A stretch of DNA of 64,000 nucleotides from Sporosarcina luteola (GTDB lineage Bacteria > Bacillota > Bacilli > Bacillales_A > Planococcaceae), in assembly GCA_014204635.1 (NCBI GenBank), contig JACHLS010000005.1, positions 208,716-272,715 of the forward strand, in the 5' to 3' direction. The translations under genes were made by a program, and so were the position numbers. How positions within the stretch are numbered: position 1 is the first letter of the stretch; each line of letters begins with the position of its first letter. Below, piece by piece: positions 42,565 through 52,943 of this stretch. A model generated the notes under the pieces. It saw nothing but the letters and a program-made list of their open reading frames with translations, was not told the DNA's origin and ran no database searches.

Positions 42565-43055
42565 TTTGATGTGACTGATTTCTACGACTTCGAGATTAGA
42601 ACGTTTCAAAGGCTAATCAGCATAAAAGAAGGTACCATCATGCAATTGCAAACGATACCTTCTTCTTTTCACCCTTACATAAACGCGCGAACTTCATTCA
42701 TTATAAATCTTTCCCAATACGCATCTAATTTCGTTCTTTGTTTCAATTGCAGATTTTCATGTTGTAAAATTTTCTTTTTACAACATCGCCTTTAATAGAT
42801 GCAAATAAGACTTTATAGATATATTAGCAAATGGATTGAAGAAGGAATCCAATCTAGTCTCATCAACAACTCCTGTGTAAGTGAAGGTTAAACCTAAAAA
42901 GGTTAAAACATACAACGAACCGCTGTATATTTTAACTTTTTTCTTTTGAAGTAGTTACTAATTCAATGTAGATTAGTGCTGTCTGATATACTGGTAATTA
43001 TTACTTTTGATGAATACTTGAGAACGAATAAATTAGGCGTCTAAGGCGATAAATA
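42565..43055. other. Intergenic stretch after the rhodanese gene
   Basis: About 490 bp, AT-rich. A hairpin with AGAAGGTA (42627) pairing to TACCTTCT (42656) followed by TCTTTT at 42663-42668 is a likely terminator of the MarR-rhodanese operon. The short ORF across it is not believed. Nothing else seen. Confidence 0.5.
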
Positions 43056-43988
43056 TTATAAAATTGTTTTTGTTTTATTTTTTTGGGCTAGATTCAATTG
43101 GATTAAAACACTATTAAACTGTTTGGTAAGGTATGGAGAAACATGACCGATTTCAGATACATTCTCCAGTAGCGCAAAAGTGTGCCCGCCCCATGGACCC
43201 TTTGGATCAAATACTTGCCTACCGATTCTTATGCCCGTAGCTTCAACATAGCTGTCCAGTAGTTGGATGCCTTTACGAAGTATGTCTATCGGCAGCGGTT
43301 TTTTCCTGCGATGGGACCATTCCACCAAGAAGGACATGCCTCGAAGTATATCGTATTCAAAAAATCTTGGAAAGACAGGCTTAAGCCATTCCTCATCGAG
43401 CATGTCTCCAGTTTGTTTCGAATACACTAGACAATGTTCAATCAAATAACGCGCGCCTTGGTCCAAGAAAAAAGCTTCCTCCTCAGTGAAATCACGGTTC
43501 GTATACCACAGAATTGCCTCAAGAGGAGGTAGCGTTGAAATGATCGAACTCTTATTAGAATAAGTATAAGCATCGGGTTCACAGTTCAATCCACCATCCG
43601 ATAGCTGATGCTTTAAAAACCACTCGCGAATCCAAGGTAGTTCCTTGTCCAAATCACAGCCATATTCCATTAAAATCATATAGAATACTGCAAGTTCACA
43701 GTGGCAGCAATCCATCTTCATCTTATCCATTTCAGTCGTTGGTTGGTCATCTGCTGATTTAATGAAGATGGGCCAGGTTTGAGCTTCAAGTATATATTTA
43801 GCTTTCGTAATAGCTGATTCAGGAATTTGTTTTACTTCCCCCATCTCATAAAGAGCTGCCATATGCCACCAGAATCCATCCCATTTTCTACGGCAATTTT
43901 CAATTCGTTCAATGGGCAACTCCGGATATGATTCCAGAAATTGAATAGAGTCCTCAATTGCGTATTGAGTAGTTTGATTCGTTTCCAC
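43056..43988 (-). CDS. Hypothetical protein, alpha/alpha-toroid (prenyltransferase-like) fold
   Basis: 310 residues from GTG 43988, where a GGGGGG tract lies 7 nt upstream; ATG 44003 is the alternative. The protein is helical with repeated aromatic-rich turns: 'KWDGFWWHMAALYEMGE', 'CCHCELAVFYMILMEYG', 'HQLSDGGLNCEPDAY', 'GPWGGHTFALLENV'. The D-G-G-x-N and G-x-x-G patterns resemble squalene cyclase/prenyltransferase repeats. No DxDD catalytic motif is visible. No annotation beyond the fold guess is offered. It is adjacent to, and in the same direction as, the orphan E1-alpha gene, 155 bp away. Confidence 0.65.
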   Translation of the reverse strand: METNQTTQYAIEDSIQFLESYPELPIERIENCRRKWDGFWWHMAALYEMGEVKQIPESAITKAKYILEAQTWPIFIKSADDQPTTEMDKMKMDCCHCELAVFYMILMEYGCDLDKELPWIREWFLKHQLSDGGLNCEPDAYTYSNKSSIISTLPPLEAILWYTNRDFTEEEAFFLDQGARYLIEHCLVYSKQTGDMLDEEWLKPVFPRFFEYDILRGMSFLVEWSHRRKKPLPIDILRKGIQLLDSYVEATGIRIGRQVFDPKGPWGGHTFALLENVSEIGHVSPYLTKQFNSVLIQLNLAQKNKTKTIL

Positions 43989-44143
43989 TTCGATACCCCC
44001 CATACCAAGTATACCCTAGTAACTAGATTGAACGTTGTATTTTTTACGTCCGCTTTGTAGTAACAGGTGAGTTGCATTTCCTATATGGATACAGAGGGAG
44101 CATGATACTTTATTCATTTTGGTTATATTTTGAGATACATCGT

Positions 44144-45487
<1,344 letters not shown>

Positions 45488-46333
45488 GTGACAGTTGAAA
45501 AGCAGTTGTTATACTTACTATCAAAAAAAAGGGAGATGGAAGGGAAAGAATTAATAAATATTTTTGAGGAGATGAATTATACCCCCCAATCCATAAGAAA
45601 CATTTTATCTAAATTTAAAAGACTGTCTTATATAGCCTCATTAGAACGAGGAATTTATAAAATTACACCAGTTGGTCTCGATGCCCATAGTCTATATTTT
45701 AATAAGGATAACTTTTACACAAAGCATTGGAACGGAACATGGTACTTCGTATTATTAGAGATTCCAGAAACTTCCAGGAAGAAAAGAGATGCTTTTAGAA
45801 AAGGGTTACGAGACTTAGGCTTTGGTATGCTGTATAAGAGTGTGTATGTCTACCCATGGAATATAATAAATAAGGTGCTAAACCTCGTTGATTCCCTTGA
45901 AATCGAAGATTATATTACTATAATTTCAAGTAATGAATTCTTGTTAAATGGAATAAATCCTGAAGGTAGTTCAGGACCCAACTCTGCTAGATCAATATGG
46001 GATTTAGAAGAAATCAACACGAACTATAAAAATATACAAACATGGTTGGAGACTGAGTATATAACAAAATTCAACAGTTTAATTAAAGATAAGAATCGAG
46101 ATTCTTTACAGATATTCACAAACTTTCTCTTACTAAAAGAGATAAGAGATGATCTGCTACTAGCAGATCCTATGTTGCCAGCTGAATTCTTACCTGGTAG
46201 TTGGCTAGGAACAAGTGTCCTGTTCTCAATAGATAAGCACATCCAGACTTTAGTCGCTTTACTCCCTGAAAACTCTTATTACTCCTCATTTGTAGCTGAT
46301 TATAAGAAACTAAGTGATGACCACTTTCGTTAA
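45488..46333 (+). CDS. PaaX family transcriptional regulator
   Basis: 281 residues from GTG 45488 with GAGGTG 7 nt upstream; GTG 45479 is a less likely start. The order is that of PaaX: N-terminal winged helix ('GKELINIFEEMNYTPQSIRN' then 'LSKFKRLSYIASLERGIYKI'), central 'WNGTWYFVLLEIPETSRKKR' with 'ALRKGLRDLGFGMLYKSVYV'-like continuation, and a helical C-terminus containing 'LLLADPMLPAEFLPGSW' near 232. PaaX represses phenylacetate catabolism and is released by phenylacetyl-CoA. No paa genes are here, so the regulated gene is probably the divergent E1 alpha, and the ligand an acyl-CoA. Confidence 0.85.
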   Translation: MTVEKQLLYLLSKKREMEGKELINIFEEMNYTPQSIRNILSKFKRLSYIASLERGIYKITPVGLDAHSLYFNKDNFYTKHWNGTWYFVLLEIPETSRKKRDAFRKGLRDLGFGMLYKSVYVYPWNIINKVLNLVDSLEIEDYITIISSNEFLLNGINPEGSSGPNSARSIWDLEEINTNYKNIQTWLETEYITKFNSLIKDKNRDSLQIFTNFLLLKEIRDDLLLADPMLPAEFLPGSWLGTSVLFSIDKHIQTLVALLPENSYYSSFVADYKKLSDDHFR

Positions 46334-46340
46334 GATAATT

Positions 46341-46398
46341 GGGGTAGCGTCAGAAAAATGCTTCTCATTGTACATGGGCATTTTCCTGACGTTACCCC
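46341..46398 (+). terminator. Long hairpin after the PaaX gene
   Basis: GGGGTAGCGTCAGAAAAATGC pairs, with two mismatches, with GCATTTTCCTGACGTTACCCC; the stem is about 20 bp. It starts 7 nt past the stop. The T-run is poor, so termination efficiency is uncertain. Confidence 0.6.
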
Positions 46399-46712
46399 TC
46401 CTGCATTGGAATCGGAATTACTCTTCCTTTAACATCTTTATTCGCCGTGGATTTTCTGTGCGGTTTCAAGGAGGTAAGAACCAGGAGCCTAAAAATGTTG
46501 AGTTAGCAATGGAAATGGAGGATTGTATCAATAACGAGAAGATTGCTAAAAGAGAGGATTCACGAAAATGTCTTCTTATACTTTTTTTAGTTTCAGACGG
46601 TTCTTTGAAGAAAGTTGATTATAGTGGTATTACCGAAATTACAGTGAGGGAATTAAAAATTTTATATCAACACACTGGAGCAGCCTTGGCATTTGATGGA
46701 TGATGAAGGGAA
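46399..46712. other. Stretch without a convincing gene
   Basis: About 310 bp between the PaaX hairpin and a small ORF. An open frame spans 46314-46703, but its first half overlaps the hairpin and there is no good RBS. The last 50 codons ('LIEFLVSDG'-like, ending 'YQHTGAALAFDG') have protein-like composition and could be a remnant. I make no call. Confidence 0.3.
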
Positions 46713-46916
46713 TTGGATGACAAATTTTTATCGAATTTTGTAGATTATCTCAGGGCTCATGTCAAAGCGGAGAAAAACGTAGAGTTCGTTATTTTTTGGG
46801 CTGGCGACGGGGAACAAACAATGTTGGAACGAATGATTCCTCATGAAGAAATTGAACCGAGTATCCTGGACAGGTTACAACAGGAGGAGTATGTTCGTTT
46901 GCAATTTGTATATTAA
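46713..46916 (+). CDS. Hypothetical small protein, 67 aa
   Basis: TTG 46713 is preceded by GAAGGGAA. The product is a small, acidic, soluble protein (D-D-K-F at the start; 'FVIFWAGDGEQTMLERMIPH' near 28; 'LDRLQQEEYVRLQFVY' at the end). I do not recognise it. Together with the open frame just upstream it may be a broken longer gene. Flanked by a hairpin on the left and a convergent membrane protein gene on the right. Confidence 0.35.
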   Translation: MDDKFLSNFVDYLRAHVKAEKNVEFVIFWAGDGEQTMLERMIPHEEIEPSILDRLQQEEYVRLQFVY

Positions 46917-46952
46917 TCTGACCCAACTACTATGCTAAAATTCGTACTGCGT

Positions 46953-47225
46953 TTAACTCATATTTTCTGCTTTCTGTTGTGCATAAAAAATTAATTTCAC
47001 AAAGCCAAAAGCAAGAAGAGACAATATGCCATTATACATCACTGCAAAAAGTGCTAATTGAGATATTCCAAATAAGACAGTATATAAGAATCCCGACATC
47101 ATACTAATCAAAGCAATGTAAATAAAATTTAAACGAGGAAATAAATATTTTATCCAACCACATGCTATGAGTACAAGCAATCCCATAACAACAAAATGAA
47201 AACCGAATACGATGACAAACTCCAA
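46953..47225 (-). CDS. Small hydrophobic membrane protein, 90 aa
   Basis: Starts at TTG 47225 behind AGGAGGAG, which decides the start; the open frame to 47327 has no RBS. Three to four membrane segments cover nearly the whole length (about 4-22, 27-45, 48-66, 69-85), with a short basic/acidic tail 'YAQQKAENMS'. The family is not recognised; it looks like an accessory membrane protein of unknown role. Its neighbours, the small ORF and a methyltransferase, give no functional hint. Confidence 0.6.
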   Translation of the reverse strand: MEFVIVFGFHFVVMGLLVLIACGWIKYLFPRLNFIYIALISMMSGFLYTVLFGISQLALFAVMYNGILSLLAFGFVKLIFYAQQKAENMS

Positions 47226-47679
47226 GTCATATCTCCTCCTCTTGGCTTTTTGATGTTTAAGGCAGTTACCAATACAGGTTCCGGCAATATATGATTTGCA
47301 TATGGTCGCCAAATAAATCCGTGCCAACCGGTAGTCACGATACTCGCATAGGCTTCATATGAAGCACCACTGGACGGTGACTATTCATATACTGCTATTA
47401 TCTGGATAGCTTGATCCCAAATATAATTTAGAAGTTTCGTGTCTGTCCTCTAAAAAAAGCAGAGGGGTTTGCTTCTACTTTTTCTTTTCACTAAGTGTCT
47501 CATAAATTCAATACATTCTCCATCTGGATATCCTCGTAAGCTAGCAATTCTCCACCTGATCCTTTGCAGCCCGCCTTTTCAAGAACCAGATCATTAAAAT
47601 TTCATATGATACAAGAAGCTTATTCGCACTCTCAAGCAGCACATGTATACTTCTTACCTATCCAAAACAAATAAAGAAG
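47226..47679. other. Intergenic stretch before the methyltransferase gene
   Basis: 454 bp. Contains a chance-length palindrome GCTTCATATGAAGC (47352-47365) and a weak stem AAGCA/TGCTT near 47456-47474 followed by a T-rich tract. Minus-strand fragments around 47500-47630 have some protein-like composition but are interrupted by stops. No gene supported. Confidence 0.4.
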
Positions 47680-48387
47680 GTGGTCGTCATTCAGAATTCC
47701 AAGTATCTAGATTTTTTGTCTACTCTCGGTATTGAGGGAGCACACCCTGGTGGTATAAATCTAACAAAAGAAATATTCAAGAGGGAGAACATTAATAGAC
47801 ATTCTCGTATTTTAGATGTAGGGTGTGGTGCTGGCCAAACTGCTGCCTATTTGTCCTACCGATACGGAGCGAAAGTCACTGGTATCGATATCAATCCAAC
47901 AATGGTCGACAAAGCCGAAAGGAGAGTTAAAAAAAATCGATTACCGGTAAAGATAATGCAAGGCTCCGTAGAAAACATTCCGTTACCGGATCATCATTTT
48001 GATTTTATTATTTCCGAGTCTGTTCTTTCTTTTGTCAACAAGCCAAGAGCCCTTGAAGAAATCTTTCGGTTATTAAAGAATGGCGGTCGTTTCATTGCCA
48101 TTGAACACACGATAAACCAGCGATTAAAGAAAACTGAGGAAACTGAAATTAAAAACTTTTATGGATTTCCTTCACTTTCCACAGAAAAAGATTGGTTGGA
48201 TTTATTAAAACGGGCAGGTTTTGCACACTGTCGCATACAAGAACATACATCCATCCATTCAGTGCCTAACTTTCATTTTCCAAATGTTATGGAACCTGAG
48301 CTTTATGAGATTATGGAAAAACATATTGATTTTTTATTCAAATATAAAGGAAGATTAGACTATAGAATTTATTCATGCACCAAATAA
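47680..48387 (+). CDS. Class I SAM-dependent methyltransferase
   Basis: 235 residues if started at GTG 47680, which overlaps the AAGAAGG RBS; an ATT at 47689 is better spaced but rare. Motif I 'ILDVGCGAGQTAAYL' near 44, motif II 'VTGIDINPTMVDKA' near 66, 'MQGSVENIPLPDHHFDFIIS' near 92 and post-motif 'LKNGGRFIAIEHTINQ' near 133 define the UbiE/Methyltransf_11 family. Substrate is unknown; the C-terminal half has no recognisable specificity domain. It appears monocistronic. Confidence 0.88.
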   Translation: MVVIQNSKYLDFLSTLGIEGAHPGGINLTKEIFKRENINRHSRILDVGCGAGQTAAYLSYRYGAKVTGIDINPTMVDKAERRVKKNRLPVKIMQGSVENIPLPDHHFDFIISESVLSFVNKPRALEEIFRLLKNGGRFIAIEHTINQRLKKTEETEIKNFYGFPSLSTEKDWLDLLKRAGFAHCRIQEHTSIHSVPNFHFPNVMEPELYEIMEKHIDFLFKYKGRLDYRIYSCTK

Positions 48388-48864
48388 GTCAGGCTGTTTT
48401 TATACCATTTTCGTTTTGTTCTTAACCTGAAGAAAGAGTTGAAGCTTATCCATCGAGGATTCAAGTTACCAGCAAAAAAAGCCTCCATCTGCTGGCTTAA
48501 CCCTCCACCTAACATTTCGTCTGTGTTCTTAAAAAAGCCGAACTCCCCTTCAAAGTTATCCAACGAATATATTCTTTTGGCATGTTTACAACAGCATGAA
48601 TTCTCTGCTGAACAGGGTCTCAACAGGCCGACTTCTAGAATGGCAAGATCACAATTCGTCTTTCTTTCTAAGAATTTAATAATAAAAAGGACCGTCTCCC
48701 GTATGCAACGTATATCAGAGACGGTTTTTTGAGTTATGTTGCCATTACATGTAGGTATTATTCTTACATCGTTTACAGCAACCCTTCAGAGTTAGTTCAA
48801 TGCGAAAAATTTTGTAAGATTAAATTCTACGCTGATATGGACTTTTCACAAATGCCGGTTTTCT
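48388..48864. other. Intergenic stretch between convergent genes
   Basis: 477 bp between the methyltransferase and the FtsW-like gene. Apart from the terminator at 48691-48730 I see no gene; open frames on both strands lack RBS and conserved features. Confidence 0.45.
48691..48730. terminator. Terminator between convergent genes
   Basis: ACCGTCTC (48691-48698) pairs with GAGACGGT (48718-48725), followed by TTTTTT. A-rich sequence on the other side (AATAAAAAGG) lets it work for the minus-strand FtsW-like operon too. Confidence 0.8.
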
Positions 48865-50163
48865 TTACACCGAAAATACTTGTTTACCAATATACGCTTT
48901 TCTCCGATAGACACTTAAGACTAAGCCGATTAAAATGGCATTTAGCAGTATTGATATAGTCCCATAGCTAATAAACGGCAACGGCATAGATATGATTGGC
49001 AATATGCCAAACACCATGAAAATCGAGTATATACTTTGACAGCTGTATAAAGTTACTGCCCCCAAAACAAGTAGTTTACCAAATGATTGTGGCATTGTAC
49101 GGACCAGCCATAAAATGCGCAACGCTACAACGAGCATCATAGTGATGATTGCGATTCCTGCAACATAGCCGTACGATTGAATCAGCTGTACCAATGCATA
49201 ATCGGTATGTGCTTCAGGGACATAGTAATTCGTCCCCGCACCGAACCAGCTAGCTCCTGCAAGTGCTTTCTTTAATTGAAGTATCACGTAACCTGCCGTA
49301 TCCGCATATAATTCAGGATGTAAAAATGCTGCGATACGCACTGTTTGATACGACACACCTACATAATGATAGGCATATACACTAAATGCCGCTATTGCCA
49401 TCAATATACTTCCAACAGCTAAACATACATATAGCTTCACTTTTCGGCTGAAGTAGCTAAAGCTAAACAACACCGCTACCACTCCAACATACAGTAGCGT
49501 TACAGTCAGATTTGATAGCTTCATAAAAAGGTATAATGGAGCTAATATGAACCCAGTCAGTTGCCAACCTTTCCATTTCCGTTCGGTAAAAAAACCTGCA
49601 AAAGCTACTAATAACAACGGCAGTGCCATCCATGCATGAAAACGAACTGGTCCTATTTGATACACGGCCTTTCCATAGATAAATCCGTTCGGCATAAACC
49701 ATAAAACGAATAATAACAACAGTGCGCCCCCATAAATCAGCAAACTATAACGTTGCAATTTACGGTAATCGAAATACATGATGGCAGCTATTCCTGCAAT
49801 GGCTAGTAGAATATGTATGATTTTATTTTTGACAAAGTAACCTGTCATATTTGGGCCATAGGGTTGAGTAAAATCCGTCGTTAAAATCGGTGCAAAGCTT
49901 GCGGCGATTAATAGCAAGACTGCGCCAATCAGCCAAAAATCCCATTTGGGCCGATGTAATTTGTCCATCGATTTCCCGAGCTGCGAAGCAGAACCCATTT
50001 CAGCAATCGCTTTTTCTTCAGCTTCAATTGGTGAGTAGCCTTTATTCACCCAGCCTTGTGTAGATTGCGTCAGATGGTGTTTCAATTCTTCTTCTACATA
50101 GCTTCGTGCCTCTTTAGAACGGATATGGCTTGTAACTTGCTGCAGAAATTGTTTACTCGACAT
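48865..50163 (-). CDS. FtsW/RodA/SpoVE-family membrane protein with an N-terminal soluble prefix
   Basis: 432 residues from ATG 50163, GGGGGG upstream, overlapping the PadR-like gene by 11 bases. Residues 1-65 are a helical cytoplasmic prefix ('EEELKHHLTQSTQGWVNKGY', 'IEAEEKAIAEMGS') like the permease prefix domain next to PadR regulators. From 73 there are about ten membrane segments of the SEDS type, ending with the conserved 'GILPIISMPLPFISYGTIS'-type segment near 395 (P-x-x-S-Y-G). SEDS proteins polymerise or flip peptidoglycan precursors. With its own sigma and PadR genes it is a stress-inducible extra copy, not the division FtsW. Confidence 0.85.
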   Translation of the reverse strand: MSSKQFLQQVTSHIRSKEARSYVEEELKHHLTQSTQGWVNKGYSPIEAEEKAIAEMGSASQLGKSMDKLHRPKWDFWLIGAVLLLIAASFAPILTTDFTQPYGPNMTGYFVKNKIIHILLAIAGIAAIMYFDYRKLQRYSLLIYGGALLLLFVLWFMPNGFIYGKAVYQIGPVRFHAWMALPLLLVAFAGFFTERKWKGWQLTGFILAPLYLFMKLSNLTVTLLYVGVVAVLFSFSYFSRKVKLYVCLAVGSILMAIAAFSVYAYHYVGVSYQTVRIAAFLHPELYADTAGYVILQLKKALAGASWFGAGTNYYVPEAHTDYALVQLIQSYGYVAGIAIITMMLVVALRILWLVRTMPQSFGKLLVLGAVTLYSCQSIYSIFMVFGILPIISMPLPFISYGTISILLNAILIGLVLSVYRRKAYIGKQVFSV

Positions 50164-50551
50164 GCATGCGTCCCCCCCAAAGCAGTTCCTTAACAGATCG
50201 CTTTGCATGCACATTGTCTTCCTGTAATTGCTTTTTCCCGAGCTTCGTTAATTGATAGTACTTTACACCACTTTCCCATCTTGCAGAAAGCCACCCATGC
50301 TGCTCGGCTTCATGTAAAATGGAGTAAATCATCCCTTCATTCTTTATAATTTGCTCGACACCACATACATGGAGCATTTGTGTTACCTCCATGCCTGATT
50401 TAGATTCCGCGAGCATGTATAGTATTTTTTGTTTGAGGGGTACTACCTGTAACTGCTGATGTATTTGCTGTTGATGCTTTGCCTTAAATTCTACTTTATG
50501 AAAGACAGTCCGATCGACTGCTTTTTTTAAACTTTTTAAGCGTTCTTCCAT
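50153..50551 (-). CDS. PadR-like winged-helix regulator
   Basis: 132 residues from ATG 50551, placed by GGAG 10 nt upstream, one base after the sigma gene stop. After a basic N-terminal 40 residues, the PadR pattern appears: 'LKQKILYMLAESKSGMEVTQ' near 40, 'EGMIYSILHEAEQHGWLSAR' near 72 and 'GVKYYQLTKLGKKQLQE' near 95. The N-terminal extension is unusual for PadR. It is the middle gene of the sigma-PadR-FtsW-like operon and probably tunes its expression or acts on the sigma factor. Role is inferred from position. Confidence 0.8.
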   Translation of the reverse strand: MEERLKSLKKAVDRTVFHKVEFKAKHQQQIHQQLQVVPLKQKILYMLAESKSGMEVTQMLHVCGVEQIIKNEGMIYSILHEAEQHGWLSARWESGVKYYQLTKLGKKQLQEDNVHAKRSVKELLWGGRMHVE

Positions 50552-50552
50552 A

Positions 50553-51089
50553 CTACTCACGCTCCAGTCGTTTTTTTAATAATTGTTTGGCTTTTCGCAG
50601 TCTCGTTTTCACGGTACTTTCGTTTAGCTGCAGGACGTCTGCCATTTCTTTCATCGACTGCTCCTCGTAATAGCATAAATAGATGACTTCACGGTATTTA
50701 ATAGGAAGTGCAAACACAGCACGTGCGAGTTCGTCATCTTGTTGTTGCTGCATAACCTGCTGCTCGACACAATCCACGCTTTTCACTTGTGCAAAAAGGT
50801 CTTCTCTTGTCGCTATCACATTCTTTGCATACCAGCTTTTCAAATAATCTTTTGTATGATTAATCGCAATGCGCCATAACCACGTTTTCATTGAGGAATT
50901 AAACTGGAAGGTTGGCAATGCCTTATAGCACTTCACAAAAATTTCTTGTGTTAAATCTTCCGCAATCGGAAGGTTATGTACGTACTGCATAACAAGCTGT
51001 AAGATGTCTTGCCCATAATCGGTCATTAGTTCATCGATGATTGTGTCATACGAAGGTAATTTCATTTGTTCAATTGAATAACTATCCAA
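50553..51089 (-). CDS. ECF RNA polymerase sigma factor
   Basis: 178 residues from TTG 51089 with AAGGGGGGG 6 nt upstream; the open frame to 51164 crosses the likely promoter. Region 2 is seen as 'GQDILQLVMQYVHNLPIAED' and 'LTQEIFVKCYKALPTFQFNS', and region 4 as 'LPIKYREVIYLCYYEEQSMK' with 'VLQLNESTVKTRLRKAK'. The start region overlaps an ECF-type promoter (51113-51141), so it is probably autoregulated. No DUF4179- or ZAS-type anti-sigma gene follows; the FtsW-like protein or PadR may fill that place. The divergent esterase gene carries a similar promoter. Confidence 0.9.
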   Translation of the reverse strand: MDSYSIEQMKLPSYDTIIDELMTDYGQDILQLVMQYVHNLPIAEDLTQEIFVKCYKALPTFQFNSSMKTWLWRIAINHTKDYLKSWYAKNVIATREDLFAQVKSVDCVEQQVMQQQQDDELARAVFALPIKYREVIYLCYYEEQSMKEMADVLQLNESTVKTRLRKAKQLLKKRLERE

Positions 51090-51112
51090 TTCATTCCCCC
51101 CCTTCATTACAT

Positions 51113-51141
51113 TAGACGAGTACCGATGGATGTAAGTTTGG
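51113..51141 (-). promoter_or_regulatory. Candidate ECF promoter of the sigma-PadR-FtsW-like operon
   Basis: On the minus strand CCAAAC (51136-51141) and CGTCTA (51113-51118) are 17 bp apart. The -10 core CGTC and the spacing match Bacillus ECF promoters and the element at 51331 upstream of the divergent gene. The start codon lies 24 nt downstream. Confidence 0.55.
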
Positions 51142-51330
51142 TTTTTATTTGTAATCAACTCCACTATGTACTATCTTGGTTATTTTTCATCATGTATAGA
51201 TCATCCGTTTTCAATCAATTGTTCGAGATTATATTAAAAAGCCACATCTCTTCGGCAGGCCGATAGCAATATATGTAGACTCTTTTTTCGTAAGATGAAT
51301 TCATTATTGTCATTTCCGGTAGTGAGGAAA

Positions 51331-51359
51331 TGTAACAATCACCAGATGTGTCTCGTCAT
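51331..51359 (+). promoter_or_regulatory. Candidate ECF promoter of the erythromycin-esterase-like gene
   Basis: TGTAAC (51331-51336) and CGTCAT (51354-51359) are 17 bp apart, fitting ECF sigma consensus (-35 with AAC, -10 with CGTC). The leader to ATG 51489 would be about 120 nt. Confidence 0.6.
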
Positions 51360-51488
51360 TTAAACTTATGACAAGATGTAACTAGGAGAAGTGACAGTGA
51401 ATGAGTAACAATCGGGTGAAAGCGATTGAGGCATGCTGGTCTGTGAATCAATCTTGCTTTCTAAAATAACTCGATTGAGGTGGGAACG

Positions 51489-52859
51489 ATGAATAAGAAA
51501 AAAACACGCTATGGAATGGCTGCCTTAGTCAGTGTAACTTTATTAACTTCAGGATGTGGGGTGGAAAAGGTGGAAAAGGAAAATCTATCGTTAAATGAAG
51601 TCCTCAATTCAGCGCAATCAACCCAAAATGATATTGTCATGTCAATTGAATCACAGGTGAAGCCATTGAAGACGATTGACCCGACACAACCATTTGATGA
51701 TCTAAAACCTTTTAAGGATATGATTGGGAGTGCCGATTATGTAGGATTAGGGGAAAGTACGCATGGAAGCTCCGAAATTTTCACGTTGAAGTTCCGCCTT
51801 GTGAAGTACCTGGTTACTGAGATGGGCTTTACAAATTTCGGATTGGAAGAGGATTGGGGGAACGGTTTAAAGTTAAACGAATATATCCAAACAGGAAAAG
51901 GAAATCCTAGAGAATTTTTAAGCCTATTGTATCCTGCCGATGAAATTATAGCCATGATAGATTGGATGAAGGATTACAATGCGGATCCATCAAATGAAAA
52001 GAAAATTCAATTTATCGGTCTTGATTTAAAGGCGCTGGATCCAGGTGTTTTCAATAAAGTGATTGACTATGTTAAACAGCACCGTCCTGCCATGCTGAGT
52101 GAAGTAGAAGAAAGTTATAAAGGTCTGCCGGCTATGACCGGCAGCTTGCAGGAATATATGAAGCTTTCTCCTGAGGAAAAAGAAAGATTTAAGGCTAACG
52201 CTGAAAAAGTAGTCCGATTGTTAAATGATAAGACCAAACTGGCAAGTACAGAAATAGATTTAACTGAACTTATCTGGGTAAGAGCAACGGCGAAGACGAT
52301 AGAGGAATTCACAACGATGATGATCCCTAGTGATTATCCTAGTTTGTTGAAACTCCACGAGCAGTATTTGGCTGATCATGCCATGTGGGCCAAAGAGGAA
52401 TTGGGTGGTAAAACGATCGTATGGGCACACAATCTCCACGTAGCTAAAGGAATTATAGATGATAATTTATATCCTTTTAGCAGCGGACAGTTTTTAAAAG
52501 AACGTTTAGGCGATCAGTATGTTGTTGTTGGCAGCACTACCATGGAGGGCAAATTTACCCTATATAGCAGCGAAGACGAATACAGTCCTACTAAAGAAAA
52601 CAAGATTACAAATGAGCCAATTCCACAGGATGAAACCAGTTCCAATTATATGCTTGGAAACGTCGCACATGAGATGTTTTTGCTGGATAATCGCAAACTT
52701 AATGGACAGGCAAAGCACTGGGTCAAAGAAAAGCGACCATTGTTGAGCCTTGGAGGGCAACTTCTCGCAGAAGTGCCAGTATACTTTGAAACGTCCCTGT
52801 TAGAGCAATTTGATATTATTTTCCATATACGAAACACAAGCCCGTCCCATATTAAGTAA
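51489..52859 (+). CDS. Erythromycin esterase family lipoprotein
   Basis: 456 residues from ATG 51489 (GAGGTGGGA upstream). A lipoprotein signal with lipobox LTSGC (Cys23) leads to an extracellular domain. EreA-like motifs: 'YVGLGESTHGSSEIFTLKFR' near 92 with the key His, 'NFGLEEDWGNGLKLNEYI' near 124 with paired Glu, and 'KTIVWAHNLHVAKG' near 310 with the second catalytic-region His. Cytosolic Ere enzymes hydrolyse macrolide rings; membrane-attached relatives act on unknown esters. An ECF promoter and the divergent sigma operon suggest an envelope-stress regulon. Macrolide resistance should not be assumed. Confidence 0.87.
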   Translation: MNKKKTRYGMAALVSVTLLTSGCGVEKVEKENLSLNEVLNSAQSTQNDIVMSIESQVKPLKTIDPTQPFDDLKPFKDMIGSADYVGLGESTHGSSEIFTLKFRLVKYLVTEMGFTNFGLEEDWGNGLKLNEYIQTGKGNPREFLSLLYPADEIIAMIDWMKDYNADPSNEKKIQFIGLDLKALDPGVFNKVIDYVKQHRPAMLSEVEESYKGLPAMTGSLQEYMKLSPEEKERFKANAEKVVRLLNDKTKLASTEIDLTELIWVRATAKTIEEFTTMMIPSDYPSLLKLHEQYLADHAMWAKEELGGKTIVWAHNLHVAKGIIDDNLYPFSSGQFLKERLGDQYVVVGSTTMEGKFTLYSSEDEYSPTKENKITNEPIPQDETSSNYMLGNVAHEMFLLDNRKLNGQAKHWVKEKRPLLSLGGQLLAEVPVYFETSLLEQFDIIFHIRNTSPSHIK

Positions 52860-52868
52860 GAGCTTGAC

Positions 52869-52916
52869 GACAATCCCTTCTTCTTGAGGAATCAGGAACG
52901 GGATTGTTCTTTTTTG
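52869..52916 (+). terminator. Terminator of the esterase gene
   Basis: ACAATCCC (52870-52877) pairs with GGGATTGT (52900-52907) around a 22-nt loop, followed by TCTTTTTT. Confidence 0.8.
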
Positions 52917-52943
52917 GGGGGATATCAATATTACACAAGCAAA

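Noticed and set aside
46314..46703. 129-codon plus-strand frame after the PaaX gene
   Set aside because: The first third overlaps the PaaX stop and its hairpin, there is no RBS, and the hydrophobic start is encoded by the stem. Only the last 50 codons look mildly coding.
47352..47365. GCTTCATATGAAGC palindrome
   Set aside because: Fourteen bases with an NdeI-like core in an AT-rich spacer; no promoter beside it and no second copy seen, so probably chance.
48369..48623. 84-codon minus-strand frame with a cysteine-rich start
   Set aside because: It overlaps the 3' end of the methyltransferase gene and has no RBS.
51489..52859. Macrolide resistance gene
   Set aside because: It is a lipoprotein, unlike cytosolic EreA/EreB, and sits in a stress-type regulon; the family name does not prove macrolide hydrolysis.
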